DNA of 64,000 nt from Apolygus lucorum (lineage: Eukaryota; Arthropoda; Insecta; Hemiptera; Miridae), in assembly GCA_009739505.2 (NCBI GenBank), contig CM019171.2, positions 7,611,125-7,675,124 of the forward strand, written 5' to 3'. A model generated the notes under the pieces. That model made no database searches and was not told the DNA's origin. It saw nothing but the letters and a program-made list of their open reading frames with translations. Positions 1-10,713 of the stretch are shown piece by piece. The translations under genes were made by a program, and so were the position numbers. The stretch's first letter is position 1. Each line of letters opens with the position of its first letter.

Positions 1-348
1 ACACCTATTCGGCAGACTTTTCTTGTTACAGTGACTCCAGGGTCACAATGTAACTATTCTACTATTCTGTGTGTTTTTTTTATCCACATCAGATCCATAT
101 GGGTGGAGGTTTAACATACATTTAATGGAAGTTTTCTATAATAGCATAATTTTCTCCATGGGCTTCTCATTGGGGTAAAGCCCCGTACTGGAGGTTTTTG
201 CCCCACAAAAATGTCGAATTTTCGACCGATTATTGATAGGAGGTAACTCGGTGACAAGGTGTGCTTAGCATGCATTTTTTTTGGGAGGAGGGGAATCTGC
301 TCTTGGATGGTTGTAATGTTCGAAAATCTTTGGTCCCATCTGCCCCAC

Positions 349-740
349 ACCAATTTGATGAGGAGCTCTCAACTGGTGTTGCAGTGGGTTCCTTCACATT
401 GCCAAATAGAGGGAAATGAGAAAGCGAATGCACTGTCCAGAAGAGGGACTCTCCTCTCCCACACCACAGATAAATAATTTTCTGGTCGACGCCAGAAAAA
501 GTTTCTAGCTCGAGAAGGCCATGAGAGAGCAGCAGCGGCAAAGCAATGGGCTCCCCCTACAGAGTGATCCCATACCTGAAACAATGCCCAGATAGCAAAG
601 CGAGGCTTCAGGATTCAAACTGGACATTCATTTCTGGGCAAGCATCTCAACGGAATCCTTCTCTACGACAGTCCAATCTGCACACTTTGTCATACCGAAG
701 AAATGCCATCCCTGCAGTCAGATGCATGTCCTGCAGTCTA
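349..740 (+). pseudogene. LINE (non-LTR) RNase H and C-terminal fragment, frameshifted
   Basis: Two plus-strand frames together give the end of a LINE polyprotein. The first, up to a stop at 477, contains LQWVPSHCQIEGNEKANALS, which is the RNase H signature of Jockey/R1/I-type LINEs (WxPSHxxxxGNExAD). The second, read from 601, contains RIQTGHSFLGKHLNGILLYD followed by SPICTLC and HTEE. That is the usual segment after RNase H, with its CxxC pair. The two parts are out of frame and no reverse transcriptase is visible upstream, so this is a dead fragment. In an active element the RNase H degrades the RNA strand during target-primed reverse transcription. Clade assignment is uncertain. Confidence 0.75.
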
Positions 741-870
741 TACGAAAACAAATTAGAGACGTCGAAATCATCTGGTGTGAGTAATCAAACATTTACTGGA
801 CTGCTCGTGAACGGGTGGCTGCAGAGCCTTTCAAGTACTTTAGCTTTACTGAAAAGGAGAAGGGAGTCAC

Positions 871-1070
871 CTGTGATAATCGTGTTTGCAGTAGATGTTT
901 CCATGCCTGGAGTAGCAGGTAACCTCCGTGTCCAGACTCAATTTGCATTCGGCGCATTGGAGACAGCCGAGGTGCCACTGCCTGTCGACCGCCAGGAGGT
1001 AGAAGCGCTCAGTGATCCGCCCCTGGCACCCCGCGCAGCACGAGTCTTCTTCCAAAACTTCTTTCAGCAT
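871..1070 (-). CDS. LIM-homeodomain protein exon (Lhx2/Lhx9/apterous type), first LIM domain
   Basis: The 67-residue reading frame holds one complete LIM zinc-binding domain. Its ligands are C12, C15, H33, C36, C39, C42, C61 and D64, with the canonical CX2CX17HX2CX2CX2CX18CX2D spacing. The segments RITERFYLLAVDRQWH and GNIYCKHDYHR closely match the first LIM domain of Lhx2/Lhx9/Apterous, nuclear transcription factors that pattern limbs and neurons. Coding ends at ...TATCACAG, followed directly by GTGACT, so a splice donor at 870 fits well. The remaining LIM, homeodomain and downstream exons would lie beyond coordinate 1, outside the window. The 5' side is less clear. A good acceptor (pyrimidine tract then CGCAG, near 1098) puts an in-frame TGA before the ATG at 1070, so either that ATG is a real start or a weaker AG near 1084 is used. 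Confidence 0.85.
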
Positions 1071-1145
1071 CCCGCCATCTCACCAGCTTCGCTCGTCTGC
1101 GAACAAGAGTGTTACAGATTTATTACTAAGAAAAGAATAAAAATA

Positions 1146-1604
1146 TAAAGACCGAAGGTAAAAAAATGATAGAAATTGATGTTGAAGGAAAAAGAGACGC
1201 CATTAGTCCGATAAAGCCATTTGTAGGAAACCATCTAACCGACTCAGAAACTTGAATTGTCAACAGCAATAGACCGAAATTTAGTACAGTACAGTACTAA
1301 CACAGTACAGTGTCTGGATCAAGAATTCAATAAGGAAGACTGAGTGTGGATTTTACCGGAGAGCTATCGAGCCTGGCCACCAAGATCGCTGGTTCGGTTG
1401 CTTTGAAACCTTCATTTAAAATCTTTAAAATCGTCTAAAATTTTAAAATTTTTTGAAATATTGAATCTCTTTGATTTTTGTAAGTTTGAATTCTACTTTA
1501 AACCCTTAAAATCTCAAAAAAAACGAAATTTTTCTGAATCTTTTGAATTTGTTTAAAATTGACTTTGGAACCTTCTTTACTCATTAAACTCCATAAAACT
1601 AGAC
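1146..1604. other. No gene recognised; AT-rich
   Basis: AT-rich sequence just upstream, on the minus strand, of the LIM exon. It contains a short AGTACAGTACAGTACTAACACAGTACAGT tract near 1278 and many TTTTAAAAT words. No coding signal is seen. Confidence 0.5.
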
Positions 1605-1745
1605 ATTTTGATAATATCCTCCAAAATCCGCATCTCCACTCGCTTTCAACGTTTTGGATCTTCCTTAACAATTTTGGTTTCGTGCCTGTCTGTCTGTCAG
1701 TCGGTCTGTTTGCCCGCAAATCTTTGTAGCGGACCAAACTATACG
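1605..1745 (-). repeat. Family D repeat fragment (3' part with GACA-type tract)
   Basis: Read on the minus strand this has the family D order: GACTGACAGACAGACAGGCA, then ACCAAAATTGTTAAGGAAG, then a diverged version of the AAAACGC...GCGAGTG block found in full copies such as 11951-12708. The terminal hairpin is missing or too diverged to recognise. Confidence 0.5.
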
Positions 1746-2040
1746 TTCATGGAATTTCCAGGGATTGTGCGGGCTAGTCCTTTGAAAATTTTGGTTTTGA
1801 AATAAAGTCATGATTATTTCTGTGTTAACGAGAAAGACGAGTTTTATTCAAGAAAGGTTTGAGAAATGTCGCAATGAAAAGAATGAGTGAAGAATGAGCT
1901 GGACTGGAATGAGAATTTGGAAGTATGGTTGTAAGAGAGTTAAGAAGTTGGTATAGGTAGAGAAGAAAAAAGAATTTCGTCGAAAAACCCAAACTGCTAC
2001 AAAACTGGTAGCAGAGTAAAATCGAGACCACGGAGATGGA

Positions 2041-2441
2041 TCTAGAAATAGAATTAATTAAAGAAGATATTGGAGACATGTTAGAGGGAATACGATGAGA
2101 CGTGGAGGACGAGAATATGGACGAGGAGATACACAAGTGACCATAAGAATGCTGAAGGTGCAAATAGAAGAAATTCAACAAGTAAGGAGTAGGATAAGTA
2201 GCTTGAAAAAGAAAGATGCAGGTCTAATGTTTGTCGAATTATGAAGGCAGGAGACGTTGGAAAAAAATCAAATAATCATGATGATGTTTTTCTTTCTTAC
2301 ACGAAAGAATTCAAAAGAGATGTAGAGCCAAAAAATACCATAGAAAATACATCAAAATTACCTAAAATTACTATCGGAAAATTCGACGGAAATATACCCA
2401 AATATCAAGAGTTCTGGCAATTATTAAAAACAAACATTTGA
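2041..2441 (+). pseudogene. BEL/Pao-like gag fragment
   Basis: The frame from 2241 ends with LPKITIGKFDGNIPKYQEFW and then QLLKTNI. This matches the LPKIxLPxFxGxxxxWxxF motif that begins the conserved gag region of BEL/Pao LTR retrotransposons. Just upstream another frame encodes a charged, probably coiled-coil stretch (MLKVQIEEIQQVRSRISSLK), also typical of this gag N-terminus. The two are out of frame and a stop follows TNI. No LTR was identified. In an intact element gag forms the particle that packages the RNA. Confidence 0.55.
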
Positions 2442-2516
2442 TCTTACGGACTCGGAGAAAATAAACTTTGGATAAGCAATACAATAATATACAATGTATT
2501 GTATTAGTTAGTTGAT

Positions 2517-2600
2517 TATCTACTACGCAATAGATCATCCTTACAATCGAGTTATGGATACGAGGTAGCTATGTGCCACACCCACTAAGCAGATTTTTTT
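2517..2600 (-). repeat. Family D repeat, head fragment
   Basis: On the minus strand this reads TCTGCTTAGTGGGTGTGGCA, then the ...ATAGCTACCTCGTATCCATAAC block and ...GATCTATTGCGTAGTAG. It is a diverged copy of the family D head seen intact at 58812 and 61972. Nothing else of the element follows. Confidence 0.55.
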
Positions 2601-3540
2601 TAGTTAAGTGATTGATTTTTTCAAGGAAAATCGTGAATAAGGTAAAGCTTTGAAAACTTTTAAAAGAATAGTTCATTTCAACACTTACGTCCAATTTGGT
2701 GGTGCATTGAGGAGTGACTGCAGCTCACCACTGGGGTTTGGTTTATAAATGAGATTCAATGAGTAATTAGTCAGTGAATAATTTATTTGGAAGGATGTTT
2801 ACGTATTTTCGAGATATCTAGGAGTTGAGTGATTGGTTGGAAAATGTTTGTTTTTCCGAGATAAGATAAAACGAAATACAATAAGTGTTAGATTGGTTCC
2901 GATGAATGGAGAATTTTACGTAATTCTTTGCGGGGAGGAGTCTACGTATGAAGACAACGTTTGAAACGAAGCTTTTCCGAATGTCAAGATTTTTCATTTC
3001 GATAGGAGAAATCATTACAACGGGCCGGGCAGAAACACGAACGACAGCCGGAAATCCGACGTTTTCCCGTCAATTATAAGGCGAAATAACTCCGGAGATG
3101 GCGATCCTACGATGATAACCATCCCTGAGAGGAGACTTCGGACAGTCTTTGCGTTATAACAGTCAACATCTAGAGGAACGATCTGTTATCGAAGTGGTTT
3201 TCGTGAGATAGGGAGAACGAATGTCACGATACTTGTTCCACCTGCTTCCAAAACCTAATTGGGCTCATCATTTCGAAGGGGAGGATCTCGTCAGCGATAT
3301 TTGTTCCGCACCTTGTTTGAACGAATGAGCTTGAGTGGTGTCACGTATTACCTATAATAGGTGTTCTTAGTTTTGTACGGCCGATCATCACGGAATCTAA
3401 CGAGTGATGGGAAATTCCTCGTACAAGCCGAGAACGTACTACCATGAGAATAATAATCATGTAATATAATGAGAATATAGGTAACAGTTATAATCCATTA
3501 ATTATTAGTCCATTTGTTGTAACTGACACTCTCTCTCGTG
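2601..3540. other. No gene recognised; moderate-GC island
   Basis: No open frame with a recognisable product. The part from about 3020 to 3440 is less AT-rich than its surroundings and resembles no repeat elsewhere in this window. It could be unique intronic DNA or an old LTR-retroelement segment upstream of the integrase remnant. I cannot decide between these. Confidence 0.35.
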
Positions 3541-3541
3541 T

Positions 3542-3700
3542 TTGCCGAATCTTTCAACCAAGGACCTTCTCGAACTGCACAAGACAATATGCCATCGTGG
3601 GATCACCAGAATGATACATTTTGTCAGGTGCAAGAACATACCTTTCTCAGTTGAGGACGTGAAGCTTGTCACGCAAGTTGCCAAGATTTTGTCGAGCTCA
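3542..3700 (+). pseudogene. Ty3/gypsy pol: integrase zinc-binding (H2C2) part, left fragment
   Basis: The frame encodes LHKTICHRGITRMIHFVRCK followed by NIPFSVEDVKLV. This is the HxxxxHxG...R pattern of the integrase N-terminal zinc finger in gypsy-type retrotransposons. The CxxC half appears after a frameshift as SCQDFVELK, near 3670. The integrase core resumes at 4791, after a hAT transposon. An intact integrase inserts the element cDNA into the genome. Here frameshifts and stops make it dead. Confidence 0.7.
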
Positions 3701-3701
3701 A

Positions 3702-4790
3702 GCATGGGCGTAGGCAGGATTTAGCCAGGGGGGGGGGGGGGGCGGCTACCCCCAAGAGCTATTATATAAATATAAAGTATGCGTCTGCATATTATAGCAA
3801 ACGAAAGGTACAAAGTCTGAATTCCGAGAAATAATTTTCATGACATAATATGTTGTTGATATTAATATATATGTAATATTAATATGTAAGATATTATCTT
3901 TAGTTATATATTTTACATTATTTCATTATACAACATAGGTACTACAAAACAGCAATGGACAATTTTTAAGACAGCATCAGTCTTCTGGTGTTGCTGGCAG
4001 ATTGATCAACAACCTCTTCTACAATGGTTGCCTTCTTTGATTTCACCAAATCTCGATGGCTGAGCATACACAGACCATTCAGCCTATCCTCCCCCATTGT
4101 AGACCGTGTCCATGTTTTTACGCGCCTCAGGGTGCTGAAAGTTCTTTCCACCGAGCAGGTCGTGCACGGTAACGTTACTGCAATCATCAGGGCCTTTTTG
4201 ATGGAAGGGGTCCGCTTCCTTGATCAAGTCGATCATTTCCACATTCTGAAGTGTTGACAGTTTTTCAGTCTCATTCCAGCCCTCACCTTTGTCGTTCTTG
4301 ACCATTTTTTCCGCCACTTATTGTGCCAAAATTGGAATTCTGCATACAGCAGACTCTCATCAAAATCATAAAACTTGGCAATTTTTTCGGCTTGGAGTTT
4401 CAAATGGTCTAATTTTGAAGCCAACATGAAGTGGGGGTGAAGAGAAAGAAGGGAAAACGCCGGTTCATTATTATGAGAAAATCTGTCAGTCAGCGCTGAA
4501 GAAAACGAGTCTAGGTAAGGAATCAAGACTGATCGTTTCCAATATTCCTCAGGAGAGTCACGATGGTGCTGACGTCCAACCACTCTTGGCGCAGAGCTGA
4601 GTATTTGGATATAATGAAGGCACATATGATGAAAATTGGTCGTGTTACGGCACTGAAAAGCAGAAACGCATTGTTTCTTGTATTACTATTTCCCTCTGTA
4701 GTGAGCTTTTCCAATGCAGCACAATTTATTTTTGTGTTCCCGAAAGTCTAGGGGGGTGCCATGGCCCCTTCCTGCCCCTTCCTGCCTAAG
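3702..4790 (-). mobile_element. hAT-superfamily DNA transposon remnant inserted in gypsy integrase
   Basis: This insert splits one gypsy pol gene. Its ends are imperfect inverted repeats: GCGTAGGCAGGATTTAGCC followed by a G run on the left, and on the right, read inverted, TTAGGCAGGAAGGGGCAGG. The interior encodes a broken hAT transposase on the minus strand. I could not define a clean 8-bp target duplication, because the left junction is diverged. Confidence 0.7.
3966..4625 (-). pseudogene. hAT transposase C-terminal part (ZMYM/52K-repressor-like), frameshifted
   Basis: Read from 4625 downward, the first frame gives APRVVGRQHHRDSPEEYWKR, then SVLIPYLDSFSSALTDRFS. This is the region before the dimerisation domain in hAT transposases related to ZMYM proteins and the '52 kDa repressor' family. 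The frame then shifts. The frame ending at 3966 carries CSVERTFSTLRRVKTWTRST followed by MGEDRLNGLCML, the hallmark hAT C-terminal dimerisation domain. No N-terminal zinc finger or complete catalytic triad is visible, so the protein is truncated as well as frameshifted. Confidence 0.75.
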
Positions 4791-5647
4791 TTCTTCAAAA
4801 ATTCCAGCCAACAGATAAAAGCAACAGCTCTATTCGAACGTCTCAATCTCGACGTCGAGGACAACTTCCATCAACCACTCGAAATCGATTTTGCTCACAG
4901 TGATTGATGAATTCTACAGATTTCTAGCTACCACTGTAATCAAGCATCTAACGACGATATTTGGAATACATTCACTCTGATGGGGGAGCTGCTTCCATGT
5001 CCGCAGAGCTCAAGAACTTGACCTCACAAGGAGTAGCCACAAGTAGAACCACCACCTGTAATCCTCTTGGAAATGGTTCAAGCTGAGCGGTTTAACGGTG
5101 TGATATGAAAAGCCGTTCAAATGGCTCTTCGCACCGCTGATCTAAGAACCGAACAGTCGGAACTAGTACTCACTCAAGCCCTTCATTCCTTCAGATCTCT
5201 ACTGTGTACTGCCACCAATGCTACACCCCACGAAAGAATGTTCAGCCACACCAGGATCAATCAACGGGCATTCACTTCCAACATGGTTGTCTACGTCTAG
5301 CAAGGTGCTGATGACTTCCTTACAAACATCAAACAGTAAATACGATCCCGCACTGTAGTATAGCATAATATAGAAGCTGAGCTGTTGAAGGCAAATCCAG
5401 ACTGCAAATTAGGCTACCAGATGGAGGAGAAACAACAGTATCTTACCGACACTTATCACCCATGGGAGATTCTGATCACTCCGTATCTCAAGAATGTCTA
5501 CAGGAGGATCTGTCGTCATATCTACTGGAACCTGAACCTCAAGTTCTGAAAGAAATTGTAACTCCAGTTCCAAACCCTTCAAATGATCAAGATCTCTTGC
5601 AAAGTTCACAAACTGAATTGGCAAGAAGATTTCTTATTTCACATTAA
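4791..5647 (+). pseudogene. Ty3/gypsy pol: integrase core and C-terminus, right fragment
   Basis: This continues the fragment at 3542-3700. Readable pieces in several frames are QQIKATALFERLNLDVE (first catalytic Asp region), VIDEFYRFLATTV, IFGIHS then SDGGAASMSAELKN (second Asp region), AERFNGV (Glu region), SFRSLLCTATNATPHERMF, AELLEANPD, and near 5420 RLPDGGETTVSYRHLSPMGD. The last open frame ends at 5645 with an acidic, Ser/Gln-rich tail. Several stops and frameshifts are present. The order and motifs match gypsy elements whose integrase ends in PDGRETTVSxRHLAP. No LTR was identified downstream. Confidence 0.75.
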
Positions 5648-6714
5648 TGCTTTTTAATTGTGCTAAGATTTAAGCTGAATAAAACCTATACTTTTCAAGG
5701 CTTTCATTATTTAAATAATATCACGCAAATTATAGTTTGAACTGTTCCTGAATTCCATGCTTTTCTATCTAGAAGCGTAGTATCCAGGTTGTGTCAGCCA
5801 AACCCTCCTCTGTCTATGGTCGGTTTTTAGGACGTCCTTATAAAGTAAAGACGTGTACTTTCATCGCCTTCTTCTTTTCTTCTTCTCTTACTTCATCTCT
5901 TCATACTGTGGGACGCTTTATTATTTGGTAGAATATTTTCATTCGCAAACCCTGAACATTTAATGCTGTCGTGACCTCCTTCTTCATGTACATATTTAAA
6001 AAAATAAGTCACAGGTGTGAGGGTACCTTGAGCTAGCCCATGTGTTGACTTGTAACGGGCAAGACTTGAGGCGCCAGCCTCCCATTGTCTCCAGCATATT
6101 TTTTTCAGTTGTATACAAGGGCAGCAGTATCCATTCTAGTTCAAATCTCTGTCTCACTAACTTCCTGTATTCTCTAAAAGCCGACTCTTTTAAAAAACTA
6201 TCAGTATTTTTAGATTACCTATTTTTTCCCCCCAAAAAATTGGAGAATCGATTCAAAAATTCAAGAGGTTCGATTCTTCTTATCAGCTGGTCGAGGGAAA
6301 TAAATTATCATCAACAACAATAACTACATCCAATAACTATCACAACCCCAATGGGGAAGGATTGGTTATCACAATCTAATGGTCAAAAAATGAGAAACAC
6401 CACCACCACCTCAACACATCCTGATGGAACTTACTTCCCCAATCACCCCCATTTATATAATAATTATATAATTATCAATTATTGATGAAAAGCTCATGAA
6501 GAAAAATTAGTTGGTAATCATTTACGCAGTAGGCATACAGCTTTTTCGTGACATAAATAGTCAAAAAAACATCAATAGGAAGATATAGGTACTAACTACT
6601 AGTAGTTGGTTATTTGAAACATAATAGAATTCAAGTAATACAAAAGAATACATGGGCATTCGAAGTTATCTCCAGCTTTTGGTAATTACCTACTTAAGTA
6701 TGACTTTTAGTTGA
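5648..6714. other. No gene recognised
   Basis: AT-rich sequence after the gypsy remnant. It contains A/T runs, a CACCACCACC-rich patch near 6400 and short TAATTATA words near 6465. A 93-codon frame at 6042-6323 has low-complexity composition and no recognisable domain. Confidence 0.5.
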
Positions 6715-6836
6715 ATAGTATCGATTCAAAATCGATACTTATATCAGAGAAAATCGATACGGTCTTTTGATTCTTTTCTATAGATCGATTCGATTTAAAT
6801 CGATTCATTTTGAGGAATCTGACGTCCCTGACTGGA
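6715..6836. repeat. ATCGAT-rich repeat, partial TIR-element end
   Basis: Contains several TATCGATTC and ATCGATAC words and ends GACGTCCCTG. The word content and terminal ...CGTCCCT resemble the ends of the ATCGAT-rich hAT-type elements at 7690-8158 and 44950-46824. The other end was not found. Confidence 0.4.
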
Positions 6837-7260
6837 ACTGAATTCTTCTTCTTCTTCACTCTATGAGCTGGTCGTAGGGACAACCTTGGGTGATCATAGG
6901 TATTGTATGCACATTGAATGGTTGTGCAGAATGATTAGTGAGGGGCACAGAGTAATGGAGAAAGATGGGAGGTGGAAGATGATTGTAATTGGAATGATTC
7001 ATTTCCACCTTTACCTCAGCACCTCTGGATGTTCTCATATCTGAGAGTACTTCACAATAATTATTATCAAAGTGTCACCTGCAATGTTGTCAACAAGATT
7101 ATACAGATCACTGAAGTCCGCATCCTGTTCGTCTGACCCTCAAAGAGTTGTGTACTGCACAGTGTTACCGACCCGATCGTGTCAAAAACCCGTAGGTAGA
7201 AGTCCTAAAAACCCGTAGAAAGCCATAGAATTGTATCTCAAATCCCCTAGGCATTCCTAA

Positions 7261-7280
7261 ACACACACACACACACACAC
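7261..7280. repeat. (AC)n microsatellite
   Basis: Ten AC dinucleotide units inside the hAT-type element. Confidence 0.95.
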
Positions 7281-7689
7281 GTGGCCTATAAAAAATGCTA
7301 CACCTTCTGGGATCATTGAATTAAATTGAGAAGAGCTTTTCCAAATATTTTAAAATATTTTATTGAGGTAACAGCCATTGCACCTAGAACTAGGTAACTA
7401 CCTACAAAACTCAGTCGTATACCTACTAACCCAGTCTCAAACAACAAAATAGGAGTACCTATTGTAAATAATGAAGAGGTTTGAGTGGGAATCACAGAAA
7501 ATAATAATCCTTTTTCCTTATTGCATTTTGGAAAAACGCGACTAGTGAATAGAATCAAATCACAGAATTTTGAACGAAACATTGACTTTTTCAAAATGGC
7601 TTTACAATCTTCAATCCTTCAAAATCGTACATTGACGATTGTTGGTGGTGTTAACAGGGTACGGAGGAATGGAATGGCGGCCATTTGAG

Positions 7690-8158
7690 TCAAATATGGC
7701 ATATCGAATGAAATATATCGATATACAGATCAAATGATATATCGTCAATGAGATATCGATACCTACGATATATCGGGGAAAATGGATCGATATTTCGATA
7801 TATCGGAAGATTGACTGCGAAAAACGTGTTGAAGCAAGTAGGTGAATTAAAACGTTTTAAAATATAAAAAATTAATTTAGGAAGACATTCATTGACAAAT
7901 CGGAAGATGTACTTGGAAGAAATTGATGAAGTAAGTAGGCAGGTGAATTGAAACGTTTCTAACAACATTTTGGAATAAATATATCGATATATTCGTCATA
8001 TTGGAAGAAATATTTGGAAAAACCGGGTGAAATAAGTATTAACCTACTTTCAAAAGTTAATGGATATGAATATATCGATATTATCGGTTCTCTATATCGA
8101 TATATCAAACGTAATATATCGATAAATGAAATACATCGATATATCGTTGCCATCCCTA
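7690..8158. mobile_element. Nested ATATCGATA-rich TIR element
   Basis: Sits inside the element at 7160-8387. Its right end, read inverted, is TAGGGATGGCAACGATATATCG. The left end (TCAAATATGGCATATCG) is a weak match. The flanks are CATTTGAG (7682-7689) and CATTTGAC (8159-8166), an 8-bp duplication with one mismatch. The interior is dense in ATATCGATAT palindromes and has no coding capacity. Probably a hAT-type MITE. Confidence 0.6.
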
Positions 8159-8395
8159 CATTTGACTAGCGACTTCAAACAGCAAAGTCACCAGACTTGG
8201 AAAATCAACGTTTCCAGTTTCCTGAGTGTATTATTCGGTCGGTGGAAGTAGAGAAAGCAGAAAATTTTTGAAGAACGTAAATTAATTACAATAAATTGGC
8301 TTTCAGCCATTGTTTGGAAAAAAAACCCGTAGATTTCACCTACGTTCCCGTAGATCTACGGGAAAACCTGTAGGGTTGGTTACGCTGGTACTGCA

Positions 8396-9544
8396 GAGGA
8401 TCCAGTCTGTCTGTCGTGGTACAAAGGGACAACAACTAGGGAGGCATAATCAAGTGAGGTAGAGGTGCACAACCTACTACCGAGTAGTGATGCTTATCTA
8501 TCAAACAGTTACATCAATTTTCGAGAAAGTGTCTCTAATACCAAAATTAACAATACAAAAATTCTTCAATACGCGATGTATCAATCAACATCGTGATTTT
8601 CTTAGAGCAACGTTTTTGCTACACCGCGACGTTTCCCTGACGAAGAATGTCGTTTGACGATTATGTTTGTTGGAAGCTTCCTTTTCCCCGTCAAACACGC
8701 CGCTCCCTCCGAACCGGCTATATGAGAACAAGACGGCGCAATTTCAATAGGAATCGCAAGCGGGTAGTTGGTTAATCATCCCAGCAATGCAGCATCGATT
8801 AAAATTCCCATTCGGAAAGAATGTTTAGGCGGAAGGAGAGAAAAACGATTGTCGACCTGATCAACAACTGTCGGGCCGTATATGTACAATGATTTATTGC
8901 TTAGGATCCCGGGCGAGGAAAATGGCGACGGATCACTGTATTATTTTTCTCTTTGACTTGGTGGTTATCTCAAGCTTGGAAGTAAAGTTTGTGTTTGAAC
9001 TGGAAGGTTACATTAAATCTATGTGGAGGAGAAGCATGATAGCCACAGATCATCATCGAAACTGAAGAAGGATGTAGTCCTATTCCTTCACAATTATATC
9101 GTGTTCAGCTCCAAAGTACCCCCCAAATTTGAGACCAATCAGGTTAATTTGATCGAGTACACAGGCTAGTATTGGGATTGCGATGAAAATTCTTGAGAAC
9201 TCCATGGGCAAACTTGTTCAAATCCACCAAATCCAACCACGATTCCTCATAGTTATGACCAGCACAATGAACCGGCCACCGGTAGGTAGAAACTAAAATT
9301 ATTCAAAAATCGCGAAAAATAGGTAGATAGTTTCGATTTCGACCTGCAGCACGGACACAAAAAAATCTTCGGTCCTGATGAAACAGAAGCTGGAAATGTC
9401 TGAATTTGCTGTCTGATCAGATACAAAACATGAATTCGTTCGTTCACATGACTTTTAGCAGTTGATCTGTTGGTAAATAATAATCCCAATCCAAGAGAAA
9501 AAAAAAAAAATGCTGGAAATTATTACACTATGGTTAATTACCTA
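8396..9544. other. No gene recognised; partly moderate-GC, possibly unique
   Basis: No open frame with a known domain. The part from about 8580 to 8950 has normal GC and motifs such as TTAATCATC and GATTAAAATTCC, and it resembles no repeat in the window. It may be intronic regulatory DNA if the LIM gene spans this region. A 78-codon minus-strand frame at 9253-9489 shows no recognisable domain. Confidence 0.35.
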
Positions 9545-10237
9545 TTTTGGTTTATTATTTTCAATAATGAACCTTTGGAATCGACCAAGAAAAAAAAATT
9601 TTTAACACCCCCTCAAAATTTGATGGTTTACGTTTCAAGGTACGTAGAATCCAAAAATCGAATAAAAATTTGGCCGTCCGTCCGCCGTACGCCGTACGCG
9701 GCACTTTTGCCACTTAGCATTGACCGATTTTGATGAAATTTGGTATGTAGGCTCCATTTGGGGTCTAGTTGTGCCCCGAAGCTTTTGGTTGATGTAGGTC
9801 ACTCCTAAGGGTTCCAAAATCAATTTTGAAATTTTGAAAACGCCCTAACTCAAAAAATTTCGATATAAAGGTATTGTTTTTCCTCCAAATTAAGATTCTA
9901 TAGAATTTTTTGAGACCACGCGGAGCTCTGTAGGACAAACCGTTCGCTCCCTACGAAAATTTAAGGGTTTATATTGAAATATATATATAAATCAAAACAC
10001 GAGTGTGAATCGCAAAAGAGGCCTAATCTCCGTTCAAATTAGAGCTGACCGAAATGCGATCAATGGTTGGTGATTTTGATTTATTTTTTTATATTTTTTT
10101 TTATTTTTTTTATTATTTTTTTTATTTATTTATTTTTTTTTTTTATTCTTCTCTTCATATTGGATGGTTGGTGATTTTGTAGACGAGTGATCTATATAAA
10201 AATAATAAACCGTTGTGTAATAATTTGCAGCGTTTTT
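9545..10237 (+). mobile_element. Family A element, near full length
   Basis: The left end TTTTGGTTTATTATTTTCAA forms a stem-loop and the right end is TAATAATTTGCAGCGTTTTT. Landmarks in order are GAATCGACCAAG with an A run, CCCCCTCAAAATTTGATGG, GTACGTAGAATCC, a CCGTCCGTCCGCC tract, GATGAAATTTGGTATGTAGG, GGTCTAGTTGTGCCCCGAAG, CACTCGTGTTTTGAT (seen inverted in minus copies), and AATAATAAACCGTTGTG. A T-rich stretch at 10081-10145 interrupts it. There is no coding capacity. Confidence 0.85.
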
Positions 10238-10528
10238 CTGTGGGGTTCACTAAAATCCAAAGAACACGGCATTTCCATAAACAGTACCTATCAAACATAT
10301 TACTGCTCAAGGTTCACTATCAACTTCATTTTGACAGAAAGAACCAACCAGCGAAACATCGTTAAGCCGGGAGTAGTGGGCGCCCTCATATTCGTAACAA
10401 AATTTGGTTCTTGGTTGTTAATGAAGAGTGGCTTGAAACTGCATTCGGGAAAAGAAGACCCTCTCCTTCAAGAAACACACCATTGTCATTGCCACTACTT
10501 ACCGACCATATTTTCGTGAAAAATAACG

Positions 10529-10700
10529 AACGTTGCATATTATTACACGACGGTTTATTATTTGTCTATGTAGATCACTTGTCTGCAAAGCCACCAACCA
10601 TCCAACATGAAGAAAAACATCGATCGCATTTCGGTCAGCTATAATTTTAACGGAGATTAGGCCTCTTTTGCGATTCACACTCGTGTTTCTGGTTTATCGT
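10529..10700 (-). mobile_element. Family A right-end fragment
   Basis: Starts GAACGTTGCATATTATTACAC and continues with the TAGATCAC...CTGCAAAGCCACC and CGATCGCATTTCGGTCAGC landmarks of the family A right end in inverted orientation. It stops at TTTATCGTACC, just before the B element at 10714. Confidence 0.7.
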
Positions 10701-10713
10701 ACCAAATCCAAAT

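Larger units (their letters stand above)
7160..8387. mobile_element. hAT-type non-autonomous element with 8-bp TSD
   Basis: The element begins CAGTGTTACCGACCC and ends, read inverted, CAGCGTAACCAACCC. These are 15-bp inverted ends with three mismatches. They are flanked by a perfect 8-bp duplication, GTACTGCA, at 7152-7159 and 8388-8395. CAG-starting TIRs plus an 8-bp TSD are typical of the hAT superfamily. There is no transposase, and a second TIR element is nested inside. The subterminal AAAACCCGTAG words recur at both ends. Confidence 0.8.

Noticed and set aside
546..1148. 200-codon plus-strand open frame over the LINE fragment and LIM exon
   Set aside because: It crosses from LINE remnant to the antisense of a clear LIM domain. 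The real signals are in other frames.
10081..10145. Regulatory poly(T) element
   Set aside because: A T-rich stretch inside a family A copy, explained as low-complexity expansion. The inverse A/T-rich stretch is seen in the 23.6-kb copy.
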